Shown here piece by piece: positions 7,290 to 15,566 of a stretch of 43,351 bases of DNA. This DNA comes from an uncultured Eubacteriales bacterium. GTDB taxonomy: Bacteria > Bacillota > Clostridia > Oscillospirales > Oscillospiraceae. Within the stretch, counting starts at the first letter, position 1, and each line of letters begins with the position of its first letter. Under the pieces are notes generated by a model. The model made no database searches. It was not told the DNA's origin and was given only the letters and a program-made list of their open reading frames with translations. Both the position numbers and the translations under genes were made by a program. The stretch spans positions 1-43,351 of the forward strand of contig OMTF01000037.1 of NCBI GenBank assembly GCA_900313925.1, in the 5' to 3' direction.

Positions 7290-8339
7290 TCAGATTCCCG
7301 GTACAAATTGCCGGAAAAATGGCATAAGCCCCACTTTAGGCTTGCCCTTCCAGTACTCCGGCAGCTGATAGATATCATGGCCGGAGTAGGTGTTGCCTTC
7401 CACAATAGCAGGCCCGTCCGGACATATAGCGATATCCCACCCTACATAGCGGATCTGTGGAACAACATGCGCCGCCTTCTTGCACAGTTCAAGCGCTTCC
7501 TGAAAATAGGGGATCTTGTACCCTTCAAAAACTATCCCCGTAATGGGATGCCTGTCGTAATTGATTGCCTCATGAGCCTGATAATCTAGACTGCAGTCTA
7601 CATGGGCGGGACCAATCAAGGAATGCGTTTCCAGATCGACAGGGCAACTCATGCCTCCGCTTCCCAGATTGTCTACTTTGCTGTCTCCATTTCCGATTTT
7701 ACACACCGCAAATGGAATATGGACCTGTTCTCCGTCCTCATCCAGCACCGTAACAATTCGCAGACAGTTTACAGAATTCGGGTTGAGTGCTTTCATGTCT
7801 TCGTGCTGTATCAGAACTCCCTCCAGAACTCCGAACTCCCGATCCGGCTCTCTCACATAGTCGTAGAAGGATTCCATGTCCGGAAAGTCCTTTTTATGAA
7901 GAAATTCAATGCCGTGCCCGCCAAAGCCCTCGTTCGGCTTGGCGACAACCGTTTCTTTGTCTTCAATGAAACGGAAAACATCGTCCTTCGAAGCGGTCTT
8001 AAGATCCAGAAAATCACGATGCAGGAAATCGCGGAAGTGACGATCCAGTTCGTTTTTTCTATCAAAAATATATTCGAAATCAGGATCGTTCAGATAGGCG
8101 TTGATTTTCTTGCTACGCAACCGAGTAACAATGGAATCCCGTTCCTTTTCCGTCATATCATATAAAGCATAGGCCAAATAATCATGGTATCCAGCGCCGT
8201 AGCGAACGGTGCAGTGAATCATATCAAGCAGTATTGCGCCACGATCCCGTCCGGTTATTTGCTGGACCTTTTCAATAACCGCATTTAGTTTGTGCGTGCT
8301 GGCATTCTTTGCTACTCTGTATAAATATGAAATTTTCAT
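7290..8339 (-). CDS. Sugar-transfer associated ATP-grasp family protein
   Basis: 349-residue cytoplasmic protein of the ATP-grasp superfamily, closest by eye to the 'sugar-transfer associated ATP-grasp' group. The C-terminal two thirds carry the fold: VVAKPNEGFGGHGIEFL (about 130-147, lysine and glycine loop for nucleotide), VLIQHEDMKALNPNSVNCLR (acidic strap and Asn-Ser-Asn-like region), DNLGSGGM, and the metal-binding end YVGWDIAICPDGPAIVEGN. The first 120 residues are helical and unassigned. Relatives ligate an amino or carboxylate group to sugars or peptides of the cell surface; the substrate here cannot be read from sequence. It lies downstream of aconitase X, but a hairpin separates them, so functional linkage is weak. 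Confidence 0.8.
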   Translation of the reverse strand: MKISYLYRVAKNASTHKLNAVIEKVQQITGRDRGAILLDMIHCTVRYGAGYHDYLAYALYDMTEKERDSIVTRLRSKKINAYLNDPDFEYIFDRKNELDRHFRDFLHRDFLDLKTASKDDVFRFIEDKETVVAKPNEGFGGHGIEFLHKKDFPDMESFYDYVREPDREFGVLEGVLIQHEDMKALNPNSVNCLRIVTVLDEDGEQVHIPFAVCKIGNGDSKVDNLGSGGMSCPVDLETHSLIGPAHVDCSLDYQAHEAINYDRHPITGIVFEGYKIPYFQEALELCKKAAHVVPQIRYVGWDIAICPDGPAIVEGNTYSGHDIYQLPEYWKGKPKVGLMPFFRQFVPGI

Positions 8340-8401
8340 TTTCTCACTCTCCGGGGAGCCACTCTAACATCAAGATAATAGAATGTCAACTAACTCCCCA
8401 T

Positions 8402-8438
8402 AAAGCGCCAGGAGAATATACTTCTCCTGACGCCTTTT
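8402..8438 (-). terminator. Hairpin terminator after aconitase X
   Basis: AAAGCGCCAGGAGA (from 8402) and TCTCCTGACGCCTTTT (to 8438) form a long stem with one mismatch and a short loop, between the aconitase X operon end (8521) and the ATP-grasp gene start. The T-run on the - strand is short, so efficiency is uncertain. Confidence 0.55.
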
Positions 8439-8520
8439 AGCAGTTAACTTGATGAGCTTTGCTGTCATACCTTTCCTGCATAAAGTTTTTTGTCATCGGC
8501 TGTTTTCCGATTTTTAAATG

Positions 8521-8964
8521 TTATTCTTCTACAGTGACTTCTCCATTCTCACCAACCGTAATCTTCATTCCGGTTTTCACATACGTCAGAAATTCTTCGC
8601 CCAGACTGTCGACGACCGGCATGCTGACATCCGTCCAGACTTCCGTCAGGATCGCACCGGAAGCTGCCAGCGGGTCAATGGGATTGGAAAACAGCAGGCA
8701 GGCCGGCTGCAGGTGCTGAGCTGCAACGCAGTACAGTACCATGCCGCCCGTCGTTGATCCGATGGTCATGGGCAGGCAGAGGGCCTTTCCCAGCATGGAC
8801 TTTTTATAAATTTCGGGGTTGTTCTGATCGCCGCATTTCACCTGCTTGTCTCCGAACTGGATGGCCTTCTGGAAGCTTGCCAGCGTATTAAAGCCGTTAT
8901 GCGATACCAGGGCCTCTGCCGAGCAGGTGCCGGGCGTTATTACTCGTCCTAGAAATTTCTTCAT
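8521..8964 (-). CDS. Aconitase X small (swivel) subunit
   Basis: 147-residue swivelling-domain subunit of aconitase X (formerly DUF126). The active-site serine is S70 in MTIGSTTGG; the N-terminus GRVITPGTCSAEALV and the central LLFSNPIDPLAASGAI stretch are family-typical. It overlaps the large-subunit stop by ATGA (8961-8964), so the two are made together and surely form a complex. AcnX enzymes are Fe-S dehydratases: cis-3-hydroxy-L-proline dehydratase in several bacteria and mevalonate 5-phosphate dehydratase in archaea. Substrate here is not settled; the split two-gene form and lack of mevalonate genes favour a catabolic hydroxyacid or hydroxyproline role only weakly. Confidence 0.9.
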   Translation of the reverse strand: MKKFLGRVITPGTCSAEALVSHNGFNTLASFQKAIQFGDKQVKCGDQNNPEIYKKSMLGKALCLPMTIGSTTGGMVLYCVAAQHLQPACLLFSNPIDPLAASGAILTEVWTDVSMPVVDSLGEEFLTYVKTGMKITVGENGEVTVEE

Positions 8965-10244
8965 TGCAGTTTTCCTCCCCGCGTCGTTATGATTTTAAGG
9001 ATTTCCGATTCGGTGTAATACCGCGCGGTCGTATAGGTCCGCAGCTTGTTGGAGGATGTTATGACATTCTTTCTTGCGCACAGAGGATTGTTCATGTACA
9101 TGAGAGGGCAGATATAGCTTGTGCGGCATCCGCATTTCCGAAGTGCCATGGCATAGTGGGTTTTCTCAAATTCCTTCAGAACCGCCGGCGCTGCGGTGAA
9201 AACCGTAGGAACGCTTACCTTGGAAAGGCCGCTGCTGCACAGCCCCTCCTGAATGTCCTTCGTCCAGCGGATAAGCTGCTGCAGGGAATTATGCGGGCAG
9301 CCGATGAAGCAGAGCTGCGGCATGGCGTCCGGATTTTTCCACATGATCGGGTAATTTGCCTTAACCCTCTCCAGTTCCGCATCGTCTATCACGTAAACCT
9401 GCGCGTCCTTCTTAATGAGCTTCTTGCCGGCTTCCACGGCTTCCGGCGTAAGGCTCTCCACATGGTAGAGACCTACGGCTCCATTGGAAGCCGTCGCTGC
9501 GCCGAAGTCCTTCAGGTAGGCTTTGACGTCATCTGTAAGTTCCGTGCCCAGCCATTGATCCAGTCCCACGATATAGGGGACTTCATCCAGCACCTTCATG
9601 CCCACCGCAGAACCCAGCAGCTGCGCTTCCGGCTTCTTCGCGGTCCGGATCTCCACTACCCACGTGGCCTTTCGCCCCTCGTCCGTCAGCAGACCGAATT
9701 CCGGCACAAAGCCCGCAATGGAGCCCATCAGCTCAATGACGCCGGAATTCCGGTTGCAGCGGGCTCCCAGGACGGAATTGGCATAAACGACCGCTGAGGA
9801 TTCCGCCCAGCTCAGTACCTCTCCCTTTGCCGGCGCATTTCCAACCTCCTCCATGTAGCAGGTGCAGGTGTAGGCATCGTCTGACATGATTCCCAGCTTC
9901 TTCAGCTTCTCTTCATAGGAGTCCTGAAATTTGTACATGAACTGCTTGAAAACAAGGTCTTCCAGCAGGGTGCTGGGTACATTTCTGTCCAGCGGCTTGG
10001 GATCGGCGGAAAACTTCTGTCCGCTTGTAAGCCCCTCTTCCAGCAGACGGTCATACAGTTCGTACACCGGCACCAGTGCCTTCAGGCCGAAACTAACTAC
10101 CGTATGCCCGTATTCTGAGGTTACCGGCACCATGCGCTGTGCTCCGAATGCATCCCCGTACATGACAAGAGTCTTCATGACCTTTGTCATTGCCTCCCCC
10201 TTGGAACCATCCAGCATTGCCTGCTGTTCCGGTGACAATTGCAT
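8961..10244 (-). CDS. Aconitase X catalytic large subunit
   Basis: 427-residue catalytic subunit of aconitase X (formerly DUF521). Candidate [Fe-S] ligands are C163 (GARCNRNSG), C316 (IGCPHNS) and one of the C-terminal cysteines in CGCRTSYICP (371-379); SWAESSAVVYANS at about 146-157 is a conserved substrate loop. I start at ATG 10244 (MQLSPEQQAML), which has GGGAGA 6 nt upstream on the - strand and the usual family opening; the longer frame to 10292 has no such site. Translationally coupled to the small subunit. Neighbouring genes do not show the proline-racemase or reductase partners usual for hydroxyproline breakdown, so the pathway is open. Confidence 0.9.
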   Translation of the reverse strand: MQLSPEQQAMLDGSKGEAMTKVMKTLVMYGDAFGAQRMVPVTSEYGHTVVSFGLKALVPVYELYDRLLEEGLTSGQKFSADPKPLDRNVPSTLLEDLVFKQFMYKFQDSYEEKLKKLGIMSDDAYTCTCYMEEVGNAPAKGEVLSWAESSAVVYANSVLGARCNRNSGVIELMGSIAGFVPEFGLLTDEGRKATWVVEIRTAKKPEAQLLGSAVGMKVLDEVPYIVGLDQWLGTELTDDVKAYLKDFGAATASNGAVGLYHVESLTPEAVEAGKKLIKKDAQVYVIDDAELERVKANYPIMWKNPDAMPQLCFIGCPHNSLQQLIRWTKDIQEGLCSSGLSKVSVPTVFTAAPAVLKEFEKTHYAMALRKCGCRTSYICPLMYMNNPLCARKNVITSSNKLRTYTTARYYTESEILKIITTRGGKLQ

Positions 10245-10509
10245 ACAATTTCTCCCTTCCATAAAAGTTTCATAATGTGAAAAATATGCCAATCTGTAAC
10301 TGACTTTATTCTACCCGTTCGCTATTTGAAAAACAATGCATAGAAAGCAGGCCGGTTTCGCCCGACGCCGAAAAACTGCTGCCGGACGAAGTCTCCGCCC
10401 GGCCGTCTTTTCCTAGCTGCGGAGACCCGGTCGTATTGCCGGTCTGTATTGATAGACGCGGTTTTCTATGATACCTTAGATAATAGAAAGAAAATAAGGA
10501 GGGAGCTAC

Positions 10510-10926
10510 ATGAGCAGCGCAAATGTTTTTTTTGATGAGGATCCTATGGAAACGTCGAAGGATTTCTTCTTATACAATGAATTTATGAAGGACGAAGAGG
10601 ACGAGGAGAGCGATGCAGAGGAGAATGACGGCCTACTTGATTTTTCGGAGTCCTCGGAAGACATGCTGGAGGAGTTTTCCTCCCAGGCGTCTTCCCTGGC
10701 GGATCGGATGCGGGACGCGGGAAGTGATCTGAGCGACGTCGGCAGCGAGGTTTCCCAGCTTCTGTCCGATGTGCGGGATGCTGCTTCCGAGCTGGATGAT
10801 GATTCCGAGTTCGATGAGCTTATTTCCACATTGGAAGCCGTCGATAGCTGGTTTTCTACCGATGGCGACATGTGCTCTTCCGAACTATCCGGTCTTGCAA
10901 GTGACTTGGATATGGCTAGCCTGTAG
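10510..10926 (+). CDS. Highly acidic small protein, unknown function
   Basis: 138-residue cytoplasmic protein that I do not recognise. It is extremely rich in Asp, Glu and Ser: the stretch from about residue 28 to 56 (KDEEDEESDAEENDG onward) is almost all acidic, followed by a probable amphipathic helix (about 58-95, SSLADRMRDAGSDLSDVGSE) with heptad-like spacing and a third acidic segment. One cysteine near the C-terminus, no signal peptide, no membrane segment. The strong site AAGGAGGGAG 5 nt before ATG and a clean stop argue that it is expressed; the opposite frame is open only because Ser and Glu codons mirror each other. It stands alone between divergent aconitase X and a hip remnant. 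A DNA-mimic or anti-restriction protein is conceivable but unproven. Confidence 0.65.
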   Translation: MSSANVFFDEDPMETSKDFFLYNEFMKDEEDEESDAEENDGLLDFSESSEDMLEEFSSQASSLADRMRDAGSDLSDVGSEVSQLLSDVRDAASELDDDSEFDELISTLEAVDSWFSTDGDMCSSELSGLASDLDMASL

Positions 10927-11228
10927 TCCTGCGCACAAAGTAAATTTTTATTTCGAACACTTTCGCTGACGCTACTCGATAGCGGTTGCTGCAGGAAGTA
11001 TTAGTATGTGCTTCATGCGTGATGCGAGACCTTTTCACGTCTGTGGGCAGGTAGGCGGCAGTCTTTGTTAAACGATATCGGAGCGGATTTTTCCGCTCCG
11101 ATTCCATTTGCTCAACATTATCCCTTACGCTTTTACTATACAGTAGACAACTTTGTTTCCGACTGGGAAATCCGCTGTTTCTACGATGATGCAATTCGCC
11201 GGCTTTATAGGTTTAATTATTCACAGGC
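10927..11228. other. Intergenic region with one strong hairpin
   Basis: No supported gene. A perfect 11-bp stem ATCGGAGCGGA (11077-11087) and TCCGCTCCGAT (11092-11102) with a TTTT loop may end transcription of the acidic-protein gene, though no T-run follows. Nothing else was recognised. Confidence 0.5.
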
Positions 11229-11569
11229 CTACGGGCAGAAGGGCAGGGCAGGCGAAACTGCCGCTGCCCTTTCGTTTATATATTCTGCATCATACTGAAA
11301 CGAATAGCCGTTGTCTGTTTCGGATAAAGTTCCAGCAGATTCCTTTCGCACATAAACGTAAGCCGTTCTGGGTACGTTCATTTCTTTTCTTCTTGGCGCT
11401 GCTTCTGCGTTAAGCAGGTCAATATTTGCTTTATCCATGCGCACGGTTTCCTTTCCCTGCTCATGTTCCCAGACAAATCGAAGTCCAGGTCCCGAACGCA
11501 GGGCAAACTCACGCTGCATAAGGCCGGCAACCTTTCTGTTCTTTTTACAAATTCCGCAATTGTATTCAT
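11229..11569 (-). pseudogene. hipB-hipA toxin-antitoxin remnant
   Basis: Decayed HipBA module. The antitoxin starts at ATG 11569 (MNTIAEFVKR, GGGGGA upstream), but a frameshift near 11520 moves the rest of its helix-turn-helix into another frame (MQREFALRSGPGLRFVWEHE, QGKETVRMDKAN). That frame runs without a stop into the N-terminal domain of the HipA kinase toxin (TAYVYVRKESAGTLSETDNG, then YSFQYDAEYI), ending at TAG 11229 after about 50 residues; normal HipA has about 400 and carries its kinase site downstream. So the antitoxin is frameshifted and fused to a toxin stub. Two operator-like repeats are preserved upstream. Confidence 0.75.
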
Positions 11570-11635
11570 AATTTTCCCCCTGTCTTCGCTCCGCAAAGGG
11601 TCTCGATCCTCTTTAGTTTCTTTTTGTTGTTTATT

Positions 11636-11691
11636 TATACCCTATCGGGTGTGTCGGCAATAAATTTTGATTATTTTATACCTTATCGGGT
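11636..11691. promoter_or_regulatory. Two operator repeats before hipB remnant
   Basis: TATACCCTATCGGGT (11636-11650) and TATACCTTATCGGGT (11677-11691) differ by one base and are 41 bp apart; the first contains the dyad-like core ACCCTATCGGGT. This arrangement matches autoregulation by a HipB-type antitoxin. The promoter of the module probably lies between or over them. Confidence 0.6.
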
Positions 11692-11734
11692 TTAATTACG
11701 GTAGATTTTCCGTTATTGTACCTTAAAAGTGTAT

Positions 11735-11772
11735 AAAAATCCCGTGTTCCTTTTGTTTTAAAAGATCACGGG
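11735..11772 (-). terminator. Intrinsic terminator of the ltaE-GNAT operon
   Basis: CCCGTG (11741-11746) and CACGGG (11767-11772) form the stem; on the - strand ATTTTTAT follows. It lies about 140 nt past the acetyltransferase stop. Confidence 0.55.
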
Positions 11773-11912
11773 GACAATTTTGTATATTAGGGGATGCTGA
11801 TCCTACTGCCACCAGCGGCGATAGACAGGGAAATCCAGGCGGGAATCCGTTCTGTCCGAAAAGAGCACAAAGACTGTACACGGAAAGATGATACCGCAGA
11901 GACGGCTTCATA

Positions 11913-12410
11913 TCATATGGATTTATCGAAGGCAATCTTGGCACTGTAGTCGAACCAAATCGTTCCCCGGTAGGTATAACCGTTATTTTCCAGAATATGC
12001 CGCATTTTCAGGTTTTTTTCGTCCGTGTCCGCCCGGAAGAAACGAATGCCCTGCCGTCGGCAGAAATCCTCGATCAAAGGAATCGCCTTGCTGCTCAGTC
12101 CCTTCCCCCGGGCATCCGGAGAGAAAGCCATCCGGTGTACTGCAGCATAGGGTTCTCCGGTTCCCCATTCGCCCTGCAGATGATCGTAGGCGGGTTCCCC
12201 GTCAAAGTCGATGCAGAGATAACCGATTCTTTGTCCTTTCTCCACAAAAAAGTATCCTTTACCGGTCTGAAGATCCTGACGGATGCAGGCTTCATCCGGA
12301 TATCCTCTCTGCCACTGATCCACGCCGCAGTCACGGAGATATTTCTTCGCCGCGTTGATCATTTCCAGTGCCGTTTGCAGTTCTGTTTCCCGTGCCGCAA
12401 TCAGCTCCAA
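11913..12410 (-). CDS. GNAT family N-acetyltransferase
   Basis: 165-residue acetyl-CoA dependent acetyltransferase. The acetyl-CoA binding core is VHRMAFSPDARGKGLSSKAI (about 92-111; R/Q-x-x-G-x-G/A variant RGKGLS), followed by FFRADTDEKNLKMRHILENN, the beta5-alpha4 segment with the Asn-Leu-Lys motif, and a final NGYTYRGTIWFD strand. The N-terminal helical part ALEMINAAKKYLRDCGVDQW is typical of a GNAT group often annotated as amino-acid or small-molecule acetyltransferases. It lies 12 nt after threonine aldolase on the same strand and is probably co-transcribed with it. Substrate unknown. Confidence 0.9.
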   Translation of the reverse strand: MELIAARETELQTALEMINAAKKYLRDCGVDQWQRGYPDEACIRQDLQTGKGYFFVEKGQRIGYLCIDFDGEPAYDHLQGEWGTGEPYAAVHRMAFSPDARGKGLSSKAIPLIEDFCRRQGIRFFRADTDEKNLKMRHILENNGYTYRGTIWFDYSAKIAFDKSI

Positions 12411-12422
12411 ATTTTCGTCCTC

Positions 12423-13463
12423 CTATTTTATGCACAGGGCAACTGCCCGGCGCAGTTCCTCAATCCCTTCCTGCGTGGTTGCCCAGCTGGATGCAAACCG
12501 GACGACAGTATGGTCGGCGTCATACGGCTGCCAGATTTCAAATTCCACATATCTGCCAAGTTCCTTCAAAGCGCGGTTTTCCAGAATAACAAACTGCTGG
12601 TTTGTCGGGGAATCCATATAGAAACGGCAGCCTGCCTCTTCAAAAATCTGCCGGATCTGCTTTGCCATCTCAATGGCGTGTCGACTGATGCGGAGGTAAA
12701 GATTATCCTTAAAAAGGGTGGCAAACTGGACGCCGACAAGTCTTCCTTTGGCAAACATTGCCCCGTGCTGCTTAATCCTGGTCTCGTAATGGGAAGGCTC
12801 CTTTCCGCCCGGAAAGACAATCGCCTCTCCGTTCAGGGCTCCCACCTTTGTGCCGCCGATATAGAAGACGTCACATAGCTTATCAATAAGAGGCAGGGTA
12901 ACATCCGTGCCCTCCGATGCCAGGCCGTAGCCAAGGCGGGCACCGTCAAGGAATAGCTTCATGTGATACTTCCGGCATACTGCGGAAAGGTCTGTAAGTT
13001 CCTTCGCAGAATACAGGGTTCCGTATTCCGTGGGGTGGGAAATGTAGACCATGCCGGGAAATACCATGTGCTCGTGCGTGCCGTCGCTGTAAAAGCGCTG
13101 CATATAGGCTTCCACGTCCGATGCCGCGATTTTCCCGTCTTTTTGCGGAAGGGTCAGAACCTTATGCCCGGAAAATTCAATCGCACCGGCTTCGTGGACA
13201 TTGATGTGGCCGGTTTCCGCCGCAAGGGTACCTTCAAAAGGCTCCAGCAGGGTGTCTATCACAAGCTGGTTTGTCTGCGTGCCCCCATTAACAAAGTGGA
13301 TCGCCGCATCCGGGTCCTCACAGGACTGCCGAATCTCTTCCACCGCCAGTGCCGTAAAGCGATCGCCTCCATAGCCGGGCGCCTGCTCCATGTTGGTCTC
13401 GCAGAGGGCTTTCAGAACCTCTTCATGGCAGCCTTCCAGGTAATCGCAGGAAAATGAATACAT
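12423..13463 (-). CDS. ltaE: Low-specificity L-threonine aldolase
   Basis: 346-residue PLP enzyme cleaving L-threonine/allo-threonine and related beta-hydroxy amino acids to glycine and an aldehyde. The PLP lysine is K206 in YIGGTKVGA; D173 in LFLDGARLGY binds the pyridine nitrogen; ETGHINVHEAGAIE (83-96) is the conserved cofactor loop. Length fits the beta-eliminating-lyase-like threonine aldolases. ATG 13463 has AAGGAGG 10 nt upstream. The GNAT gene follows at once. A glycine riboswitch was looked for upstream and not seen. Serves amino-acid catabolism or glycine supply. Confidence 0.92.
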   Translation of the reverse strand: MYSFSCDYLEGCHEEVLKALCETNMEQAPGYGGDRFTALAVEEIRQSCEDPDAAIHFVNGGTQTNQLVIDTLLEPFEGTLAAETGHINVHEAGAIEFSGHKVLTLPQKDGKIAASDVEAYMQRFYSDGTHEHMVFPGMVYISHPTEYGTLYSAKELTDLSAVCRKYHMKLFLDGARLGYGLASEGTDVTLPLIDKLCDVFYIGGTKVGALNGEAIVFPGGKEPSHYETRIKQHGAMFAKGRLVGVQFATLFKDNLYLRISRHAIEMAKQIRQIFEEAGCRFYMDSPTNQQFVILENRALKELGRYVEFEIWQPYDADHTVVRFASSWATTQEGIEELRRAVALCIK

Positions 13464-14030
13464 TGGCTTCGCGCCTCCTTATCTAAGCGGAACGTTTCTC
13501 TTGAGTTTATATCATACCGCATTTCCATAACATAGGCACGATATTTTTCCTTCTTCCGCATCTTTCTTCCAACTTGAAAAGTCCGGCGGCGCATTCTCGT
13601 GTCTTCAGACATGAGTAAGCCGCCGGACTTTTCACAATGTAATAATATTTTTTATTATTGCGGTAACTGGAAAATTGATTTCTATTGGGAATTCGTGAGA
13701 TAATTGCCTTTCAGGCATTTCTATGCGGAAAGCAATAGGCAAAATAAGATTAAAATCGATAATAAATGTCCTCTTGTGACAAGGCCTGTCAGACACACAA
13801 GATCTTTTATCGACAGTTCTAGTTCATCTAGAGAACTCAGGTCAAGGTGATCACGAAAACGCCTATAGGCATCGGAATTATTTTTACCAATCTGCTCCGG
13901 AGTTTCCTTGCCGCCAAAGACCGCACCATAATCTTGCTAATTTTCTTACTTTCTCAGTTAGTGTAGGAGCTACAAATTTAGGAATCGGAGGCAAATTCTC
14001 TCCGGAACAGGCTTTATCCCTTTTCGTTTC
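13464..14030. other. Intergenic region with long hairpin and decayed coding segment
   Basis: Two things are visible. First, the 13575-13634 hairpin. Second, on the - strand, a coding-like stretch in two frames: codons around 14000-13915 (PPIPKFVAPTLTEKVRKLAR) and, after a frameshift, an open run to the stop at 13721 (YGAVFGGKETPEQIGKNNSD, then AYRRFRDHLDLSSLDELELS). I do not recognise the family. It looks like the end of a broken gene. The remainder is AT-rich and featureless. Confidence 0.45.
13575..13634. terminator. Very long perfect hairpin, possible bidirectional terminator
   Basis: TGAAAAGTCCGGCGGC (13575-13590) pairs perfectly over 16 bp with GCCGCCGGACTTTTCA (13619-13634). The 28-nt loop itself folds (CTCGTGTC with GACATGAG, one wobble), giving an almost continuous rod. 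TTTT occurs on both strands at the stem foot, so it could stop transcripts in either direction. It lies about 110 bp upstream of ltaE. Confidence 0.6.
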
Positions 14031-14660
14031 CTATTGTTCTTTCAGCTGCTGTCTCACGCGCCCGATGACCATCTCAAGGGCAACCTCATTCTGCCCGCCT
14101 TCCGGAATAATTATGTCGGCATAGCGTTTCGACGGCTCCACGAAAGCTTCGTGCATCGGCTTGACGGTCGTCAGATACTGGGTTATTACACTGTCTAGGC
14201 TTCGGCCGCGTTCATTAACATCACGCAGTATGCGACGGAGGATGCGAACGTCCGCGTCCGTGTCGACGAATATCTTAATGTTTATTAAATTGCGCAGTTC
14301 TTCGCTTGCAAAGATCATTATCCCCTCGACAATGATGACCGGAGAAGGTTTTATGGTTATGGTCCTATCAGAGCGGTCGTGAATCGTATAGTCATAGACG
14401 GGACATTCGATGGCCTGTCCCGCATGCAGCTTCTTCAGGTCGCTTACCATCAGGTCGGTATCGAATGCGTTTGGATGGTCATAATTGAGCTTCGCGCGTT
14501 CCGCAAGAGGCATGTCGTGATGCGCTTTATAATAGTTATCGTGGTAAATGGCCGTCACTTTATCTCCGAATTCGCTCATCAACCGCTTTGTAATCGTTGT
14601 TTTACCGCTGCCGGTTCCGCCGGCGATGCCGATAATGAGAATTTCCCTGCTCAATGCCAT
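14031..14660 (-). CDS. udk: Uridine kinase
   Basis: 209-residue NTP-dependent uridine/cytidine kinase of pyrimidine salvage. The Walker A loop is GGTGSGKT (residues 14-21); YHDNYYK, NYDHPNAFDTDLM and YDYTIHDRS are the nucleoside-binding segments; RRILRDVNERGRSLDSVI is the lid. Length is that of Udk. I prefer ATG 14660 (MALSREILIIGIAGG), because the frame upstream adds 17 residues not usual in the family; the AAAGG site is rather far (about 11 nt), so the longer start at 14711 is not excluded. No obvious operon partner. Confidence 0.93.
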   Translation of the reverse strand: MALSREILIIGIAGGTGSGKTTITKRLMSEFGDKVTAIYHDNYYKAHHDMPLAERAKLNYDHPNAFDTDLMVSDLKKLHAGQAIECPVYDYTIHDRSDRTITIKPSPVIIVEGIMIFASEELRNLINIKIFVDTDADVRILRRILRDVNERGRSLDSVITQYLTTVKPMHEAFVEPSKRYADIIIPEGGQNEVALEMVIGRVRQQLKEQ

Positions 14661-14850
14661 AAGAAACCGAAACCTTTCTCTTAAAATATTATCCTGCTTT
14701 TGCAGAGGCATAAAATTACGATCGCTGCTTATCTATCCTATTTCCAGGTGCCCGATCCTTTTTTCTTGAAAGCATGGAATTTGCAAGGGCAGCCATCCGA
14801 AAATTTTTCTGTTGCTTTCCATTCTCTGCATTTCAGACCGTTAAGAAGAT

Positions 14851-15183
14851 TCAGTGTGTATAGTCAAAAATCCTGACGTTTTCCCCAGTTTCTTTCCGGA
14901 TGAGTGATTTCATCTTCTCTGCAAATGGGCAGGGATAGCCGATAGGCGTGCCCTTTTGTATGCAGGAAGCAAGTACAATCGCATCCGCTCCTCGTTTCAG
15001 CAGTTCCCGAACTCGAAACACGGATTTTTTTCCGGGACAACCTCCGCAATTGCAAAACCCTATAATTTCGAGTTCTTCTGTCACTCCTGAAAACGCCCCC
15101 GAACGATTTTTCACAGCCATAAAGTCTGCGGTGCCAGGGCAGTAGTCTTCCGTCTGCATGCAGCGGATAATACCGATTTTCAT
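14851..15183 (-). CDS. CGGC domain protein
   Basis: 110-residue protein made of one CGGC domain, predicted to bind metal through cysteines. Cysteines: one near the start (IIRCMQTEDYCPGT), the signature GFCNCGGCPGKK, ASCIQKG and YPCPF. The family is widespread in anaerobes and methanogens and has no firm function; redox or metal handling is assumed. A strong site (GGGAG) lies before ATG 15183 on the - strand. It stands apart from neighbours. Confidence 0.88.
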   Translation of the reverse strand: MKIGIIRCMQTEDYCPGTADFMAVKNRSGAFSGVTEELEIIGFCNCGGCPGKKSVFRVRELLKRGADAIVLASCIQKGTPIGYPCPFAEKMKSLIRKETGENVRIFDYTH

Positions 15184-15566
15184 CTTATCGCTCCCTCATT
15201 CTAATGATCTGAAGCTTTTTTGTTTTCGCTTTTTCCCGCCATATCCTCACGATTTTGCATTGTGGTTTATGACTGATAAATTCCTTCCGGAACCTGTGTT
15301 TGCTTTATAATCAGAATAGCATTTGCGTTTCGAAACGGCAATGGTTTCAGCAGATCTGGGATCGCATTAAATTGCTGCGGAATTTGTTCTTGGCAGAGAG
15401 CAACCAGCAAGGAAAAATGCGCAACAACTTGTTGCGGTTCCATCCCCCTGCCAAGCTTGTTTTATTCTGTATATTTTTGTAAAGTTAACTTACTAAGACA
15501 CGCATGGCTTGCAAATTCCTGCGTAGTATAATGCGGACAAAGTGAAAAGAATCTGGAGGTAAATTA
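15184..15566. other. Intergenic region with nested inverted repeats
   Basis: CTTGGCAG (15389-15396) pairs with CTGCCAAG (15448-15455) and encloses a perfect 17-bp palindrome, CGCAACAA-C-TTGTTGCG (15420-15436). The palindrome could be a repressor operator or part of a folded leader. TATAAT at about 15527-15532 is a possible -10 for the CoA-transferase gene with a weak -35. No gene recognised. Confidence 0.5.

Noticed and set aside
13464-13575. Glycine riboswitch before threonine aldolase
   Set aside because: The leader lacks the conserved glycine aptamer elements; only a promoter-like stretch and ribosome site are visible.
13412-13612. 66-codon frame upstream of ltaE
   Set aside because: Spans the ltaE ribosome site and one arm of the long hairpin; no protein features.
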